64,000 nucleotides of DNA from Thermohalobaculum sp039184865 (GTDB lineage Bacteria > Pseudomonadota > Alphaproteobacteria > Rhodobacterales > Rhodobacteraceae): assembly GCA_039184865.1 (NCBI GenBank), contig JBCDAV010000004.1:62001-126000 (forward strand), given 5' to 3'. The position numbers and the translations under genes are program-made. The notes under the pieces were generated by a model, which saw only the letters and a list, made by a program, of their open reading frames with translations, did no database searches and was not told where the DNA came from. Shown in pieces: positions 1-8,532 of this stretch; the stretch's first letter is position 1, and each line of letters starts with the position of its first letter.

Positions 1-1
1 C

Positions 2-631
2 TTGCGCTTCGAGGGCGGCGGGCTCTTCAGCCGGACGCTGCGCGATTTGCTGCGGCACTATCACGGCGTTGATGTCGGCCGTTACAGCTATGGTGACGTC
101 CTGCGGCCGGGCGTTTTGCCCCCGGGGACGACGGTCGGGAATTATTGTTCCGTCGGCACGTCGTTGATCGTGCGGCGCCGCGATCATCCGATCGACCGGC
201 TGAGCCAGTCGCCGCTATTCTACAATAGTGCACTTGGTTTCGTGCGGCGCGATACCATCCCGTCGGATCGCGACAATCCGCTGAGTATCGGTCACGACGT
301 CTGGATCGGTGACCGGGTGACGATCTTGTCGGGATGCCGGACGATCGGCAATGGCGCGGTGCTGGCGGCGGGGGCGGTTGTGACGCGCGATGTTGCGCCC
401 TACACGGTGGTTGGCGGCGTTCCCGCGCGCAAGATCAGGTCTCGTTACGACGTTGCGACGATGCAGCGCCTGGAGGCGACGCGCTGGTGGGATCTCGCCC
501 TGGTGGATCTTCTCCGCCTCGCTCCCGATCTGCTCCGGCCGGTATCGGAGATTTCCCCGCTGAAGCTCGACGGTCTCGGGGAGCGCGTTGAGGCGGCGGA
601 GCACCATCTGAGTGGAGTGAGACGCGCGTGA
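2..631 (+). CDS. CatB-like hexapeptide-repeat O-acyltransferase (5' end probably cut off)
   Basis: Left-handed beta-helix acyltransferase of the xenobiotic/CatB-related O-acetyltransferase family, which usually moves an acetyl group from acetyl-CoA to a sugar hydroxyl. Visible are the NYCSVG hexapeptide turn early in the chain, a long insertion loop (RRRDHPID) of the type carrying the catalytic His, and the classic end of the helix (IGHDVWIGDRVTILSG, then AAGAVVTRDVAPYTVVGGVPARKI). The frame is open to the window edge and the first usable codon is a TTG at base 2, so the true start is probably upstream. The stop overlaps the GTG of the next gene by 4 bases, which implies one operon with a Wzy/WaaL-like protein. 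A role in decorating exopolysaccharide is inferred from that context. Confidence 0.8.
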   Translation: MRFEGGGLFSRTLRDLLRHYHGVDVGRYSYGDVLRPGVLPPGTTVGNYCSVGTSLIVRRRDHPIDRLSQSPLFYNSALGFVRRDTIPSDRDNPLSIGHDVWIGDRVTILSGCRTIGNGAVLAAGAVVTRDVAPYTVVGGVPARKIRSRYDVATMQRLEATRWWDLALVDLLRLAPDLLRPVSEISPLKLDGLGERVEAAEHHLSGVRRA

Positions 632-1995
632 GCGGCACCGCGGTCACGAGTGGTGCGATCTCACCGGTCGCAGGCATGCAAACAGCACTGCGAACGCCGG
701 TTTTGCGCGGACGCAAAACCAGGCCCTTTCTTGTCCCGGTTTTTCTGATCTCGCTTGCGCTGCCGCTGGTGATCGATGTCGCCGGGCTGCGGCTGTCGCC
801 CTATCGGATCATTCTGCTCACGATGTTTCTGCCGTCCCTGATCGCGTACTTTTTCGGATCTGCGGGGCGCATGCGAACCGCCGATTTCGTCGTCTTCCTG
901 ATCGCCGCGTGGAGCGCCCTGTCGTTCGGCATGGTTCACGGTGTCGAGGGCATCGAATCGGCGGGCATGGTGCTGATCGAGACCCTGACTCCCTATCTGC
1001 TGGCCCGTCAGTTCATCCGGACACCCGGACATTTTCACGCGATGGTGAAGGTTCTGGTCGGGATTGTCCTCTGTTTGCTGCCGTTTGCGGTGTTCGAGGC
1101 CCTAACTGGCCGCAACCTGATCCTCGCCCTGTTCGATCTCGCCGGCCGGGTTTACCCGGACGTTGATAAACCTCTGCGTCTGGAGCTCGATCGCGTGCAG
1201 GGCCCGTTCGAACATCCGATTCTGTTCGGTGTCATTTGCGGTTCGGCACTTGCGCTCAGCTTCTACCTGTTGAACCCAACTTTTCGCTTGGTTCGAACCG
1301 GCATCATCTTCCTCGTGGCATTTCTCTCGTTGTCGTCAGGGCCGCTCGCCGCATTGGCTGCGCAGGCCGGCCTGATAAGCTGGGACAGGATTCTTCGGCG
1401 TTGGCGGTTCCGCTGGTACGCAATGATCCTGGTGGCGGTGTCCGGTTACATCGTCGTCGATCTGATCTCGAACCGTACACCGCCCGAGGTTTTCATCTCG
1501 CTCGCCGCGTTTGATCCCGAAACGGCCTACAACAGGCTGCTGATCTGGGAGTGGGGCTGGGTCAACATCGCATCAAATCCGTGGTTCGGCCTTGGCCATG
1601 GCGACTGGCAACGCCTCTGGTTCATGACCGACAGTGTCGACATGTTCTGGATGCAGCGCGCCATGGTTCATGGCCTTCCTGTCGGGCTCGGTTTCCAGTT
1701 TGCTCTGCTTTGCGTGATTGTGCCCCTGATCCGCTGCCGGAGCCTTCCTGCCTATGCGGATGCATGCCGTACGGCTCTGCTGATCTGTCTGGCGGGTTTC
1801 TACATCGCTGGCATGACAGTGCACTTCTTGAACGCAACCTTTGTCCTGTTCATGTTCGTGCTCGGCTCCGGGGCATGGATGCTCGACGGTCCGCGGGCGG
1901 CGCAGCCCGGCAGTTCAGGACGGGCGCATCGCGGGCAGGTCGCCGAGGGCTTGCTGGCCCGGCCTGCCCATTCACGAGGTGCCATGGAGTCTTAA
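628..1995 (+). CDS. O-antigen ligase/polymerase-like (Wzy/WaaL) membrane protein
   Basis: A 455-residue polytopic inner-membrane protein with about ten hydrophobic segments and a large periplasmic loop in its second half (around ISNRTPPEVF to the WEWGWVNIASNPWFGLGHGD stretch). The N-P-W-F-G-x-G-x-G-D-W pattern after that loop is the usual mark of the O-antigen ligase/Wzy_C family, which polymerises or ligates undecaprenyl-linked glycans. The GTG start lies inside the stop of the upstream acyltransferase. The C-terminal 35 residues are polar and Arg/Gly-rich. It is probably the polymerase of an exopolysaccharide locus that starts left of the window. Ligase and polymerase cannot be told apart from sequence alone. 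Confidence 0.75.
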   Translation: MSGTAVTSGAISPVAGMQTALRTPVLRGRKTRPFLVPVFLISLALPLVIDVAGLRLSPYRIILLTMFLPSLIAYFFGSAGRMRTADFVVFLIAAWSALSFGMVHGVEGIESAGMVLIETLTPYLLARQFIRTPGHFHAMVKVLVGIVLCLLPFAVFEALTGRNLILALFDLAGRVYPDVDKPLRLELDRVQGPFEHPILFGVICGSALALSFYLLNPTFRLVRTGIIFLVAFLSLSSGPLAALAAQAGLISWDRILRRWRFRWYAMILVAVSGYIVVDLISNRTPPEVFISLAAFDPETAYNRLLIWEWGWVNIASNPWFGLGHGDWQRLWFMTDSVDMFWMQRAMVHGLPVGLGFQFALLCVIVPLIRCRSLPAYADACRTALLICLAGFYIAGMTVHFLNATFVLFMFVLGSGAWMLDGPRAAQPGSSGRAHRGQVAEGLLARPAHSRGAMES

Positions 1996-2116
1996 CGTCT
2001 GTGTGAAAGTCTGTTCCCCGTGAGACATGAAACACGGGGTGGGACGCGGTCAGGCAAATTTGTCCGGCCGGTTCGGTCGTCTGTTCCCCGGATGCGGTTT
2101 GGTGCCGGGGGGCGCG

Positions 2117-4951
2117 ATGATCTGGACTGTGACCAACAGCGATGAGCTATCCGTCGTCTTCAAGGCCGCGCAAAGCGGCGACCGGATCGAGCTTGCACCG
2201 GGGACGTATAACTCGGCTCATCTGAAATCGCGCGATTTTCCGACTGAGGTCGTCATTGCGAGCCAGGACGCCGAGAACCCGGCCGTCTTCACCGATGCCC
2301 TGACGATGTCTAACGTCAGCGGCGTGACACTCACCGGGATCAGCTTCGAGCCGAATAGCGCGGCGCTCGATATCCTCGACCTGGTCCTGATCCAGAACGC
2401 CTCGCGCATCATGATCACGGACAACGCGTTCAAGGGACACATCCCCGAGAGCGGTGAGGGTTTGCCGCCGGATGCGCCGATAGACAGTGCCGACAAAGCC
2501 AAGGGTCTGATCGAGGGACAGCCTTTTGCCCGCGGATTGCGCGCGACGAATGTCGAGGATCTCACGGTCGAGGGGAACGTATTAACGGCGCTGCGGAAAG
2601 GCATCATTCTGGACGACACGCATGCGGTACTGGTGCAGGAAAACCATCTGCATGACTTGCGAAGCGACGGCATCAACATCGTCGATTCGCGGTCCGTCGA
2701 GATCTCCGCGAACCTGATGCAGTCATTCCGGCCCCTGCACAATTACGAGCATATCGAGTTCGCCGATCATGGCGACTTCATTCAGTGGTGGATCACGGAT
2801 ACCGGGCAGGGCATCCACGACATGACGATCCGGGACAATGTGCTGTTGCAGGGTGCCGGCACCTGGGTTCAGGGGATTTTCGGGCGTGGCGGGCTCTCGA
2901 ACCCGGACGGCAGTCCGGCGCACATCAGCGGGCTGCGGATCCTGGACAATGTCATCAACATTTCGCATCCGAACGGGATCTTTGTCGGGGATGCGCGCGA
3001 TGTCGAGATTGCCGGTAACACTCTACTTCCCGCACCGCGCGACCCTTCGCATCCCGAGATAACGGATGGCATTCCGGCAATTCACGTCCGGACATCGGCG
3101 CCGATCAATCCAGATGGGAGTTATGACTTCTCGCAGGGCGCGTTGCCGCGCGACGTCGTCATTCGGGACAATCTTGTCGCGAGCGGCGATGCGTTCCGCA
3201 CCTATCAGATCGATTCCGGCTTGCACGCGGGCCTCGGCATTGTGGCGGAGAGCAATACGGCGCTGTCCATTGATGTCGCGGAGATCGACTATTTCGGCAA
3301 TCCGTTCCCGGGGCTCGTCGACAGGGCGATCGCCGTTGTCTCCGATCTCGAGCCGGTCGGTGGCGCGGGGGCCTTGCAGGACGGCGTTGATCCATCGACG
3401 CTGCCGCAATGGATCAAGGACACTCTCGAGGAGGCTTCGGCGCTTTCTGCGCCACCGGTGGGTACGCCGCTTGACGACGTCCTTGTCGCACCCGCGAGCG
3501 GAGCAACGCTCGACGGCGAGGCAGGCGATGACCTGATCGAGGGTGGTGGCGCTGCAGATCTGATCCGTGGCGGTGCCGGTTCCGATACCATGACGATGGG
3601 TGGCGGCGCCGACACCGTGATCTTTCATCGAGATGATCTGCTTCGTGGTGATGCCGACACGATCACGGATCTCGATTTTACGACGGGCTCATCGATCAGC
3701 TTCTCCGGTGGGTTCGTCGACGGCTTTTTCGACGACGCGGTGGATGGATCGAACGCCTTGTCGGTCTTTGCGAATGGTCGTGCTGCACTGATCAGTGACA
3801 TGTTCGATCTTGCGGAACTCGCGGCGCACGACAGTGTCTCCGCGGTCGCGACGTTACGGGGCGAGACAGAGTTGCGGTTCGATTTGGACGGCGACGATCA
3901 GGTTGACTGGACACTGCGCCTTCGGGGCGTCTCTGCTATTGGTGAGGACACCTCGGGTCTCGTTGATGCCGCGAGCGTCTTCGTTGGCTCCGTTTCTTCG
4001 GACGTGCTGCGTGGTACCTCTGCTGGCCATGAGGATCTGTTTGGTGGTGCGGGAGACGACTTGCTCGATGGCCGTGGCGGAACCGACAGGATGTCCGGTG
4101 GCGAGGGCGATGACAGCTACTACGTCGATCATGTTCGCGACCAGTCGATTGAGCGCGATAACCACGGATACGACCGCGTCTACACCACCGTCGATTATAC
4201 GCTTTCAGAGCATGTCGAGGGGCTTTCAGCGCGCGGATCGGCGGATCTTCGGCTGACCGGCAATCAGGCCAACAACTGGCTGACCGGCAATGGAGGCGAC
4301 AATGCCATCCGCGGCAATGCCGGATCCGACCGGTTGATCGGACGGGACGGATCGGACTGGCTGGATGGCGGCACCGGCGGCGACGTGATGCAGGGCGGTG
4401 CCGGGGATGACAGCTATGTCGTCGACGATCCGCGCGATCTAATATTGGAACGCGCGGGCGAGGGGCACGACCGGGTCTATTCCTCGGTCGACTATGATCT
4501 GGACGCCTTCATCGAGGTCGCGGGTGTCCGCGGTCCCGCCGGACTGTCAATCAACGGAAATTCCCTGAACAACTGGATCACCGGTGGTACCGGGAATGAT
4601 CGTTTGTCGGGCGGTGACGGAAACGACCGGCTTCTTGGCCGCGACGGCGACGATTACTTGAGCGGCGGGTCCGGCGTTGACGTGCTGCAAGGCGGAGCGG
4701 GCGCAGATGTATTTGCTTTCTCGGCGGAGGGTGGTGCCGATGTGGTGCTCGATTTTCAGGCCGGTACGGACCGGCTTGACATTGGGTTTCTGACCTCGGG
4801 CGCGTCGCTTCGTGCCATGGAGACATCGACCGGTGTCCTCATCATGTTTGGCCCGGGAGATGGTCAGGTGCTTTTGGCGGGGGTGACGGAGAATGAGCTA
4901 TCTACGGCTGTCCTGCAAATTAGCGGGCAGGACTGGTCACTGGATTTCTGA
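2117..4951 (+). CDS. Secreted right-handed beta-helix protein with C-terminal RTX calcium-binding repeats
   Basis: No Sec signal peptide is visible. The N-terminal 400 or so residues form a right-handed parallel beta-helix, with repeated turns such as ITDNAFKG, VQENHLHD and IRDNVLLQG. Such folds occur in polysaccharide lyases and mannuronan epimerases. From about residue 450 there are several blocks of GGxGxDxL nonapeptides, and the chain ends with a VLDFQAGTDRLDIGF segment and a hydrophobic tail, a typical type I secretion signal. I chose the ATG at 2117 because GGGGGG precedes it; an in-frame ATG at 2027 would add 30 Arg/Gly-rich residues. The type I exporter genes lie just downstream in opposite orientation. 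The likely job is extracellular modification or cleavage of the exopolysaccharide; the exact activity is not readable. Confidence 0.78.
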   Translation: MIWTVTNSDELSVVFKAAQSGDRIELAPGTYNSAHLKSRDFPTEVVIASQDAENPAVFTDALTMSNVSGVTLTGISFEPNSAALDILDLVLIQNASRIMITDNAFKGHIPESGEGLPPDAPIDSADKAKGLIEGQPFARGLRATNVEDLTVEGNVLTALRKGIILDDTHAVLVQENHLHDLRSDGINIVDSRSVEISANLMQSFRPLHNYEHIEFADHGDFIQWWITDTGQGIHDMTIRDNVLLQGAGTWVQGIFGRGGLSNPDGSPAHISGLRILDNVINISHPNGIFVGDARDVEIAGNTLLPAPRDPSHPEITDGIPAIHVRTSAPINPDGSYDFSQGALPRDVVIRDNLVASGDAFRTYQIDSGLHAGLGIVAESNTALSIDVAEIDYFGNPFPGLVDRAIAVVSDLEPVGGAGALQDGVDPSTLPQWIKDTLEEASALSAPPVGTPLDDVLVAPASGATLDGEAGDDLIEGGGAADLIRGGAGSDTMTMGGGADTVIFHRDDLLRGDADTITDLDFTTGSSISFSGGFVDGFFDDAVDGSNALSVFANGRAALISDMFDLAELAAHDSVSAVATLRGETELRFDLDGDDQVDWTLRLRGVSAIGEDTSGLVDAASVFVGSVSSDVLRGTSAGHEDLFGGAGDDLLDGRGGTDRMSGGEGDDSYYVDHVRDQSIERDNHGYDRVYTTVDYTLSEHVEGLSARGSADLRLTGNQANNWLTGNGGDNAIRGNAGSDRLIGRDGSDWLDGGTGGDVMQGGAGDDSYVVDDPRDLILERAGEGHDRVYSSVDYDLDAFIEVAGVRGPAGLSINGNSLNNWITGGTGNDRLSGGDGNDRLLGRDGDDYLSGGSGVDVLQGGAGADVFAFSAEGGADVVLDFQAGTDRLDIGFLTSGASLRAMETSTGVLIMFGPGDGQVLLAGVTENELSTAVLQISGQDWSLDF

Positions 4952-4984
4952 CTTGGCGTACTACATTTCCTGAAACCTCAGTAA

Positions 4985-6310
4985 TCAGGACCCCGAGAAC
5001 GCTCCGGCAAATGTCCTGCTCAAGGGACGGGCAAGGTATTCGAAAAGTGTTCGAGAACCGCCTAGGATCTGGGCTGAGATGGGCATGCCGGGGCGGATGG
5101 CCTCGCCATTAATCAGGACGATTTGAAACTGGTTGGTGTCAGTATCCTCAAGCCGCAAGTGTGCCATGAAATGCGATGGTTGGCCGTTCGGTCCGAGGAT
5201 AGCATCTGGCGAAATGAAGCTGACCCGAGCGCTCAGTTCGGATCGTAACGTGCCTTGCGCTGCACCGATGGAAACCTGGGCGGGCATGTCGAGCGCCAGT
5301 TTGCCGATATGCTTCAGTGGCACGTTGACTTCGAGGACTGGACCGCTTCTCGCGGGAATGATTTCCATGAGCGGTTCGAAGGGTGCAATGACGGAACCGA
5401 CGGCCACATCGTTCACCTGCATTGCAAAACCATTAATCGGGCTGGAAATCACGGCGCCTGACAGTGCCTGTTCGAGCAGGAGGATTGAGTCAGATCTCGC
5501 CGCGATCATTCGCGTCAGTTCGGTTACGCGGTTTGCGACCTCGAGGGCGTCGCGTAGCGGGACTTCTTCCAGTTCTTGACGGGCTGCTGCGAGCGCGAGC
5601 TCGAGGCGGGACAAATCCGCCTGCGTGCCGGCGACGCCCGCCTGCAAGCCGAGATAGGTACGTTGCACGCGTTCGAGTTCGGTTGCTCGGATCCTGCCGC
5701 CGACCCGAAGGCTTTCGAACGAGCCGACGACCTCGGCCGACCGCGAAACCTGTTCTTCTTCGAAACCGAGGCGTCGTGTTATCTGATTGAGCGTACGTTC
5801 CAGTGCCGTTATCCGGTTGCGCAGATGCAAGCTGTCATGGTGCTGAGCCTCTCGATGGGCATCAAGCTGACGTTGCTCAAGGGCGACTATCTCGGCCGTT
5901 GCCGCCCGCTCAGCGTTGTTCATTGAAATGCTCGAGAGATCGATGGTTTGGCGACCTGATGTCTGCGCCGCCAATCGGGCCTTCTCAATTTCCATCGCCA
6001 TGCGATCGCGTCTGGCGGCCTGTAGTTCCTGGCGAATTTTCGTGTTGTCGAAACGCAGCAAGGGCTGACCGGCGTGAAGCTCCTCGCCAGCGCGAACGGC
6101 CACATTGGAGACCGTACCGCCTGTTGGCGATCGCACAACATGGACCGGCGCATCGGTTCGTACGAAGCCGTTGACCGTGATTGATTGGGGAAGATCGATC
6201 TGCGTTCCCCAGAGAATCGTCGCGGCTAAAAATCCAAATGCAATCACAACTCCGAGGCGCATCACGCCGCGCGTAGCTGTATTGAGGTTTTCAAGATTTG
6301 CGCTTCGCAT
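4985..6310 (-). CDS. HlyD-family type I secretion periplasmic adaptor
   Basis: Membrane fusion protein (441 residues) linking the inner-membrane ABC exporter to an outer-membrane TolC-like channel. It has a short cytoplasmic N-terminus, one transmembrane helix at about residues 18-38, a lipoyl-like half (VRSPTGGTVSNVAVRAGEEL, about 59-78), a long alpha-helical coiled-coil region at about 90-280, then the second lipoyl half (VISSPINGFAMQVNDVAVG) and a beta-barrel domain. The start lies 10 bases after the ABC gene stop, so the two are cotranscribed. No TolC gene is in the window. PrsE/PrtE-type adaptors are the closest group I recognise. Confidence 0.9.
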   Translation of the reverse strand: MRSANLENLNTATRGVMRLGVVIAFGFLAATILWGTQIDLPQSITVNGFVRTDAPVHVVRSPTGGTVSNVAVRAGEELHAGQPLLRFDNTKIRQELQAARRDRMAMEIEKARLAAQTSGRQTIDLSSISMNNAERAATAEIVALEQRQLDAHREAQHHDSLHLRNRITALERTLNQITRRLGFEEEQVSRSAEVVGSFESLRVGGRIRATELERVQRTYLGLQAGVAGTQADLSRLELALAAARQELEEVPLRDALEVANRVTELTRMIAARSDSILLLEQALSGAVISSPINGFAMQVNDVAVGSVIAPFEPLMEIIPARSGPVLEVNVPLKHIGKLALDMPAQVSIGAAQGTLRSELSARVSFISPDAILGPNGQPSHFMAHLRLEDTDTNQFQIVLINGEAIRPGMPISAQILGGSRTLFEYLARPLSRTFAGAFSGS

Positions 6311-6320
6311 TCCGGCCCCC

Positions 6321-8456
6321 TCAGTTCAGCAGCCGATCGGCTGGCGCGGACCCTGCCTCACCGTCCTGATCGTGCATCGGCGTAACAATATCCGCCTTCA
6401 TGACCCGACCATATTCCGCGGCGCGTTGTTCGAAACTTTCGGAAAGCTGCATGACCATCAGAAGCGCGAGATCGGCGCCTTCCATCGCGGGTGCGAGGAG
6501 CATATCGTCGCCTGCGATCCTGCGGAGTCGATCGAGCCGCGTCGACGCAATCAGCTCGCACGTGTCATGCAGCGAGATCGCGCAGATGCCCGGAGAGTGT
6601 TTTAGCGTAAATCGGATCGGCGATGTCTCGTCGGTGCGCGGCGGGCTGTTCAGACTAATGTTGAACATCTCGGTCGCCACCATGGCGGCGTTGGCACGCG
6701 CGTCACCGTCAGTGTCGCGTTTGAAGTGGCTGCCGATCCAGTCCTCGAGCCGTGGCAGTTCTGAGGGATCCCGTTTGAGGTCGATCTGCATCATGCGCGC
6801 GTTCATGCGCGCCATAACCTCTCCCTTGGGACCGCTGTCGCGAACCCGTCCCGAGTCAAGCAGCAGGATGCGATCGACGAGGCTGAGTACCCCGGCCCGG
6901 TGCGCGACGAGAATGATCGTGACGCCTTCGGTCTTCAGCCGGGCGATGCTCGAAATCAACGCGCGTTCGCCTTCCTTGTCGAGTGCCGCGTTCGGTTCGT
7001 CGAGAACAAGAACCGAGGGGCGGTCGAACAGAGCGCGGGCAAGCGCGATGCGTTGCCGTGCACCGCCCGAAAGCGGACCGGTCTCAAAACCGATCTGTGT
7101 CTCGTACCCGTCCGGCAGATGAGATATCAGGCCGTGCACTCCGGCGGCCATCGCGGCGCGGACAACCTCGCCATGATCGGCGTTCGGTTGAAAGCGAGCG
7201 ATGTTCTCGGAGATCGTTCCGGGAAACAGAACCGGCGACTGGGGCAGATAGCCGATCGTTCGCGCGCGCTGGGTCTCCGCGAGGTTGCGGATCTCGAACC
7301 CGTCCAGCCGGACCGACCCGATCGTGGGGTCGGCGGCACCTGCGATCATAGCCGCGAGCGTGGACTTACCCGACCCGGACGGCCCCATGATCGCCAGGCA
7401 TTTTCCCGCTTCGATCTGGAACGAGATCTGATGCAGGCGTGGCGCCTCGCCGGGCCCGGCCACGACAGAAAGGTTTTCGCAACTCAGTGCGCCCCCCAGG
7501 TCGGCGAGTTCGGGATTTTCGGACTTTTCTCCGGCTCTCCTGTCCTGCTGATTGAGCGTATCGAGTGCTGCGCGCGCCTCGATCAGTGCAGAGAGACTGC
7601 CGGTGATCTGCTCGATCGGCGCCATCGTGCGCGACATCAATATCGAGGCAGCAATCATTGCGCCGCCGGACAACTGCCCGCTGAGCACCAGCCATGCACC
7701 GAGTCCGAGAACCAGTATCTGGCTGATCGCGCGCACGAATTTCGCTGCGGCGCGACGCTTTTGTTCGGGTTCGACAACATCGAGATGAAGGGACTTGGTG
7801 TCCCTGAACATCGAGGACTGTTTCTCGAAGAGGTTTCCCGCCAATCCCATGGTCGCAACGAGATCGGCGTTGCGATCGAGATGGCCGATCATTCCCTGTG
7901 ACTGGCGCCGGGCCTCGGCAAAACGTGTTTGCGGGGCTTTCCCGAGCCAGTGTCCGGCCACCGTGAGGAGGATCAGTGCGGTGGCGATGCACAGACCCAG
8001 GAGCGCGAGATAGGGATGCAGCAGCAGAACGATCAGAAGAAAGATGAAGGCCCAGGGCGCATCGAAGAGCGCCTGAAGAGCCGGGCCGCCGACAAATCCG
8101 CTGACGGTGGATATGTGGCCGGAGGCCTCGCTGGCCGAGAGACTGCCGCCGATCGTTCCCGGTACGAGGCGTCTGGTCGTGTCGAGTTCCCACCACGCGG
8201 CTGCGCGAGCCATCAGGACGGCGCGCAGAGCATCCAGCACCGCCATCACTGCAAGCGCGATTGTAGCGATCAAGATCAGCGCGATCAGCGTCGATGTGCT
8301 GCCGGTCGGCAAGACGCGGTCGATCACCTGCAGCATGAAGAGCGGCCCGGTACCGGCGAGCAGATTGATCAGGCAGGAGAACGCGAACGCCGGCAACAGG
8401 ACGGGGCGCAGGGACGCGGTCAGCCGGCCTTTGTCAGATCGCGTGCTCGGTTCCAT
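6321..8456 (-). CDS. Type I secretion ABC exporter (permease-ATPase) with an extra C-terminal domain
   Basis: PrsD/PrtD-type exporter of RTX proteins. An ABC transmembrane domain fills about residues 15-300. The ATPase domain follows with Walker A GPSGSGKST, signature LSGGARQRIALARAL and Walker B VLVLDEPNAALD. The usual family length is about 560-590, but this protein has 711 residues. The extra 130 residues (from about 575) contain ATEMFNISLNS and later GADLALLMVMQLSESF, which resemble a degenerate RsbW-like GHKL fold (the N-box helix and the G-x-x-L-x-L helix). That assignment is tentative. The adaptor gene follows by 10 bases and an RTX substrate gene lies 76 bases upstream on the same strand. 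Confidence 0.88.
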   Translation of the reverse strand: MEPSTRSDKGRLTASLRPVLLPAFAFSCLINLLAGTGPLFMLQVIDRVLPTGSTSTLIALILIATIALAVMAVLDALRAVLMARAAAWWELDTTRRLVPGTIGGSLSASEASGHISTVSGFVGGPALQALFDAPWAFIFLLIVLLLHPYLALLGLCIATALILLTVAGHWLGKAPQTRFAEARRQSQGMIGHLDRNADLVATMGLAGNLFEKQSSMFRDTKSLHLDVVEPEQKRRAAAKFVRAISQILVLGLGAWLVLSGQLSGGAMIAASILMSRTMAPIEQITGSLSALIEARAALDTLNQQDRRAGEKSENPELADLGGALSCENLSVVAGPGEAPRLHQISFQIEAGKCLAIMGPSGSGKSTLAAMIAGAADPTIGSVRLDGFEIRNLAETQRARTIGYLPQSPVLFPGTISENIARFQPNADHGEVVRAAMAAGVHGLISHLPDGYETQIGFETGPLSGGARQRIALARALFDRPSVLVLDEPNAALDKEGERALISSIARLKTEGVTIILVAHRAGVLSLVDRILLLDSGRVRDSGPKGEVMARMNARMMQIDLKRDPSELPRLEDWIGSHFKRDTDGDARANAAMVATEMFNISLNSPPRTDETSPIRFTLKHSPGICAISLHDTCELIASTRLDRLRRIAGDDMLLAPAMEGADLALLMVMQLSESFEQRAAEYGRVMKADIVTPMHDQDGEAGSAPADRLLN

Positions 8457-8532
8457 TCTGGATCGTCTTTGTTACAGGCAAATCGTCCGGATCGTCGCGG
8501 AGAGGCGAGCCTTTCGCCCCTTCCGGTGTCGT

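Noticed and set aside
3480..4720. DNA repeats in the RTX coding regions (also 8.8-9.7 kb) as possible CRISPR or satellite
   Set aside because: The periodicity is 27 bases and in frame, from GGxGxDxL nonapeptides; it is protein repeat coding, not CRISPR.
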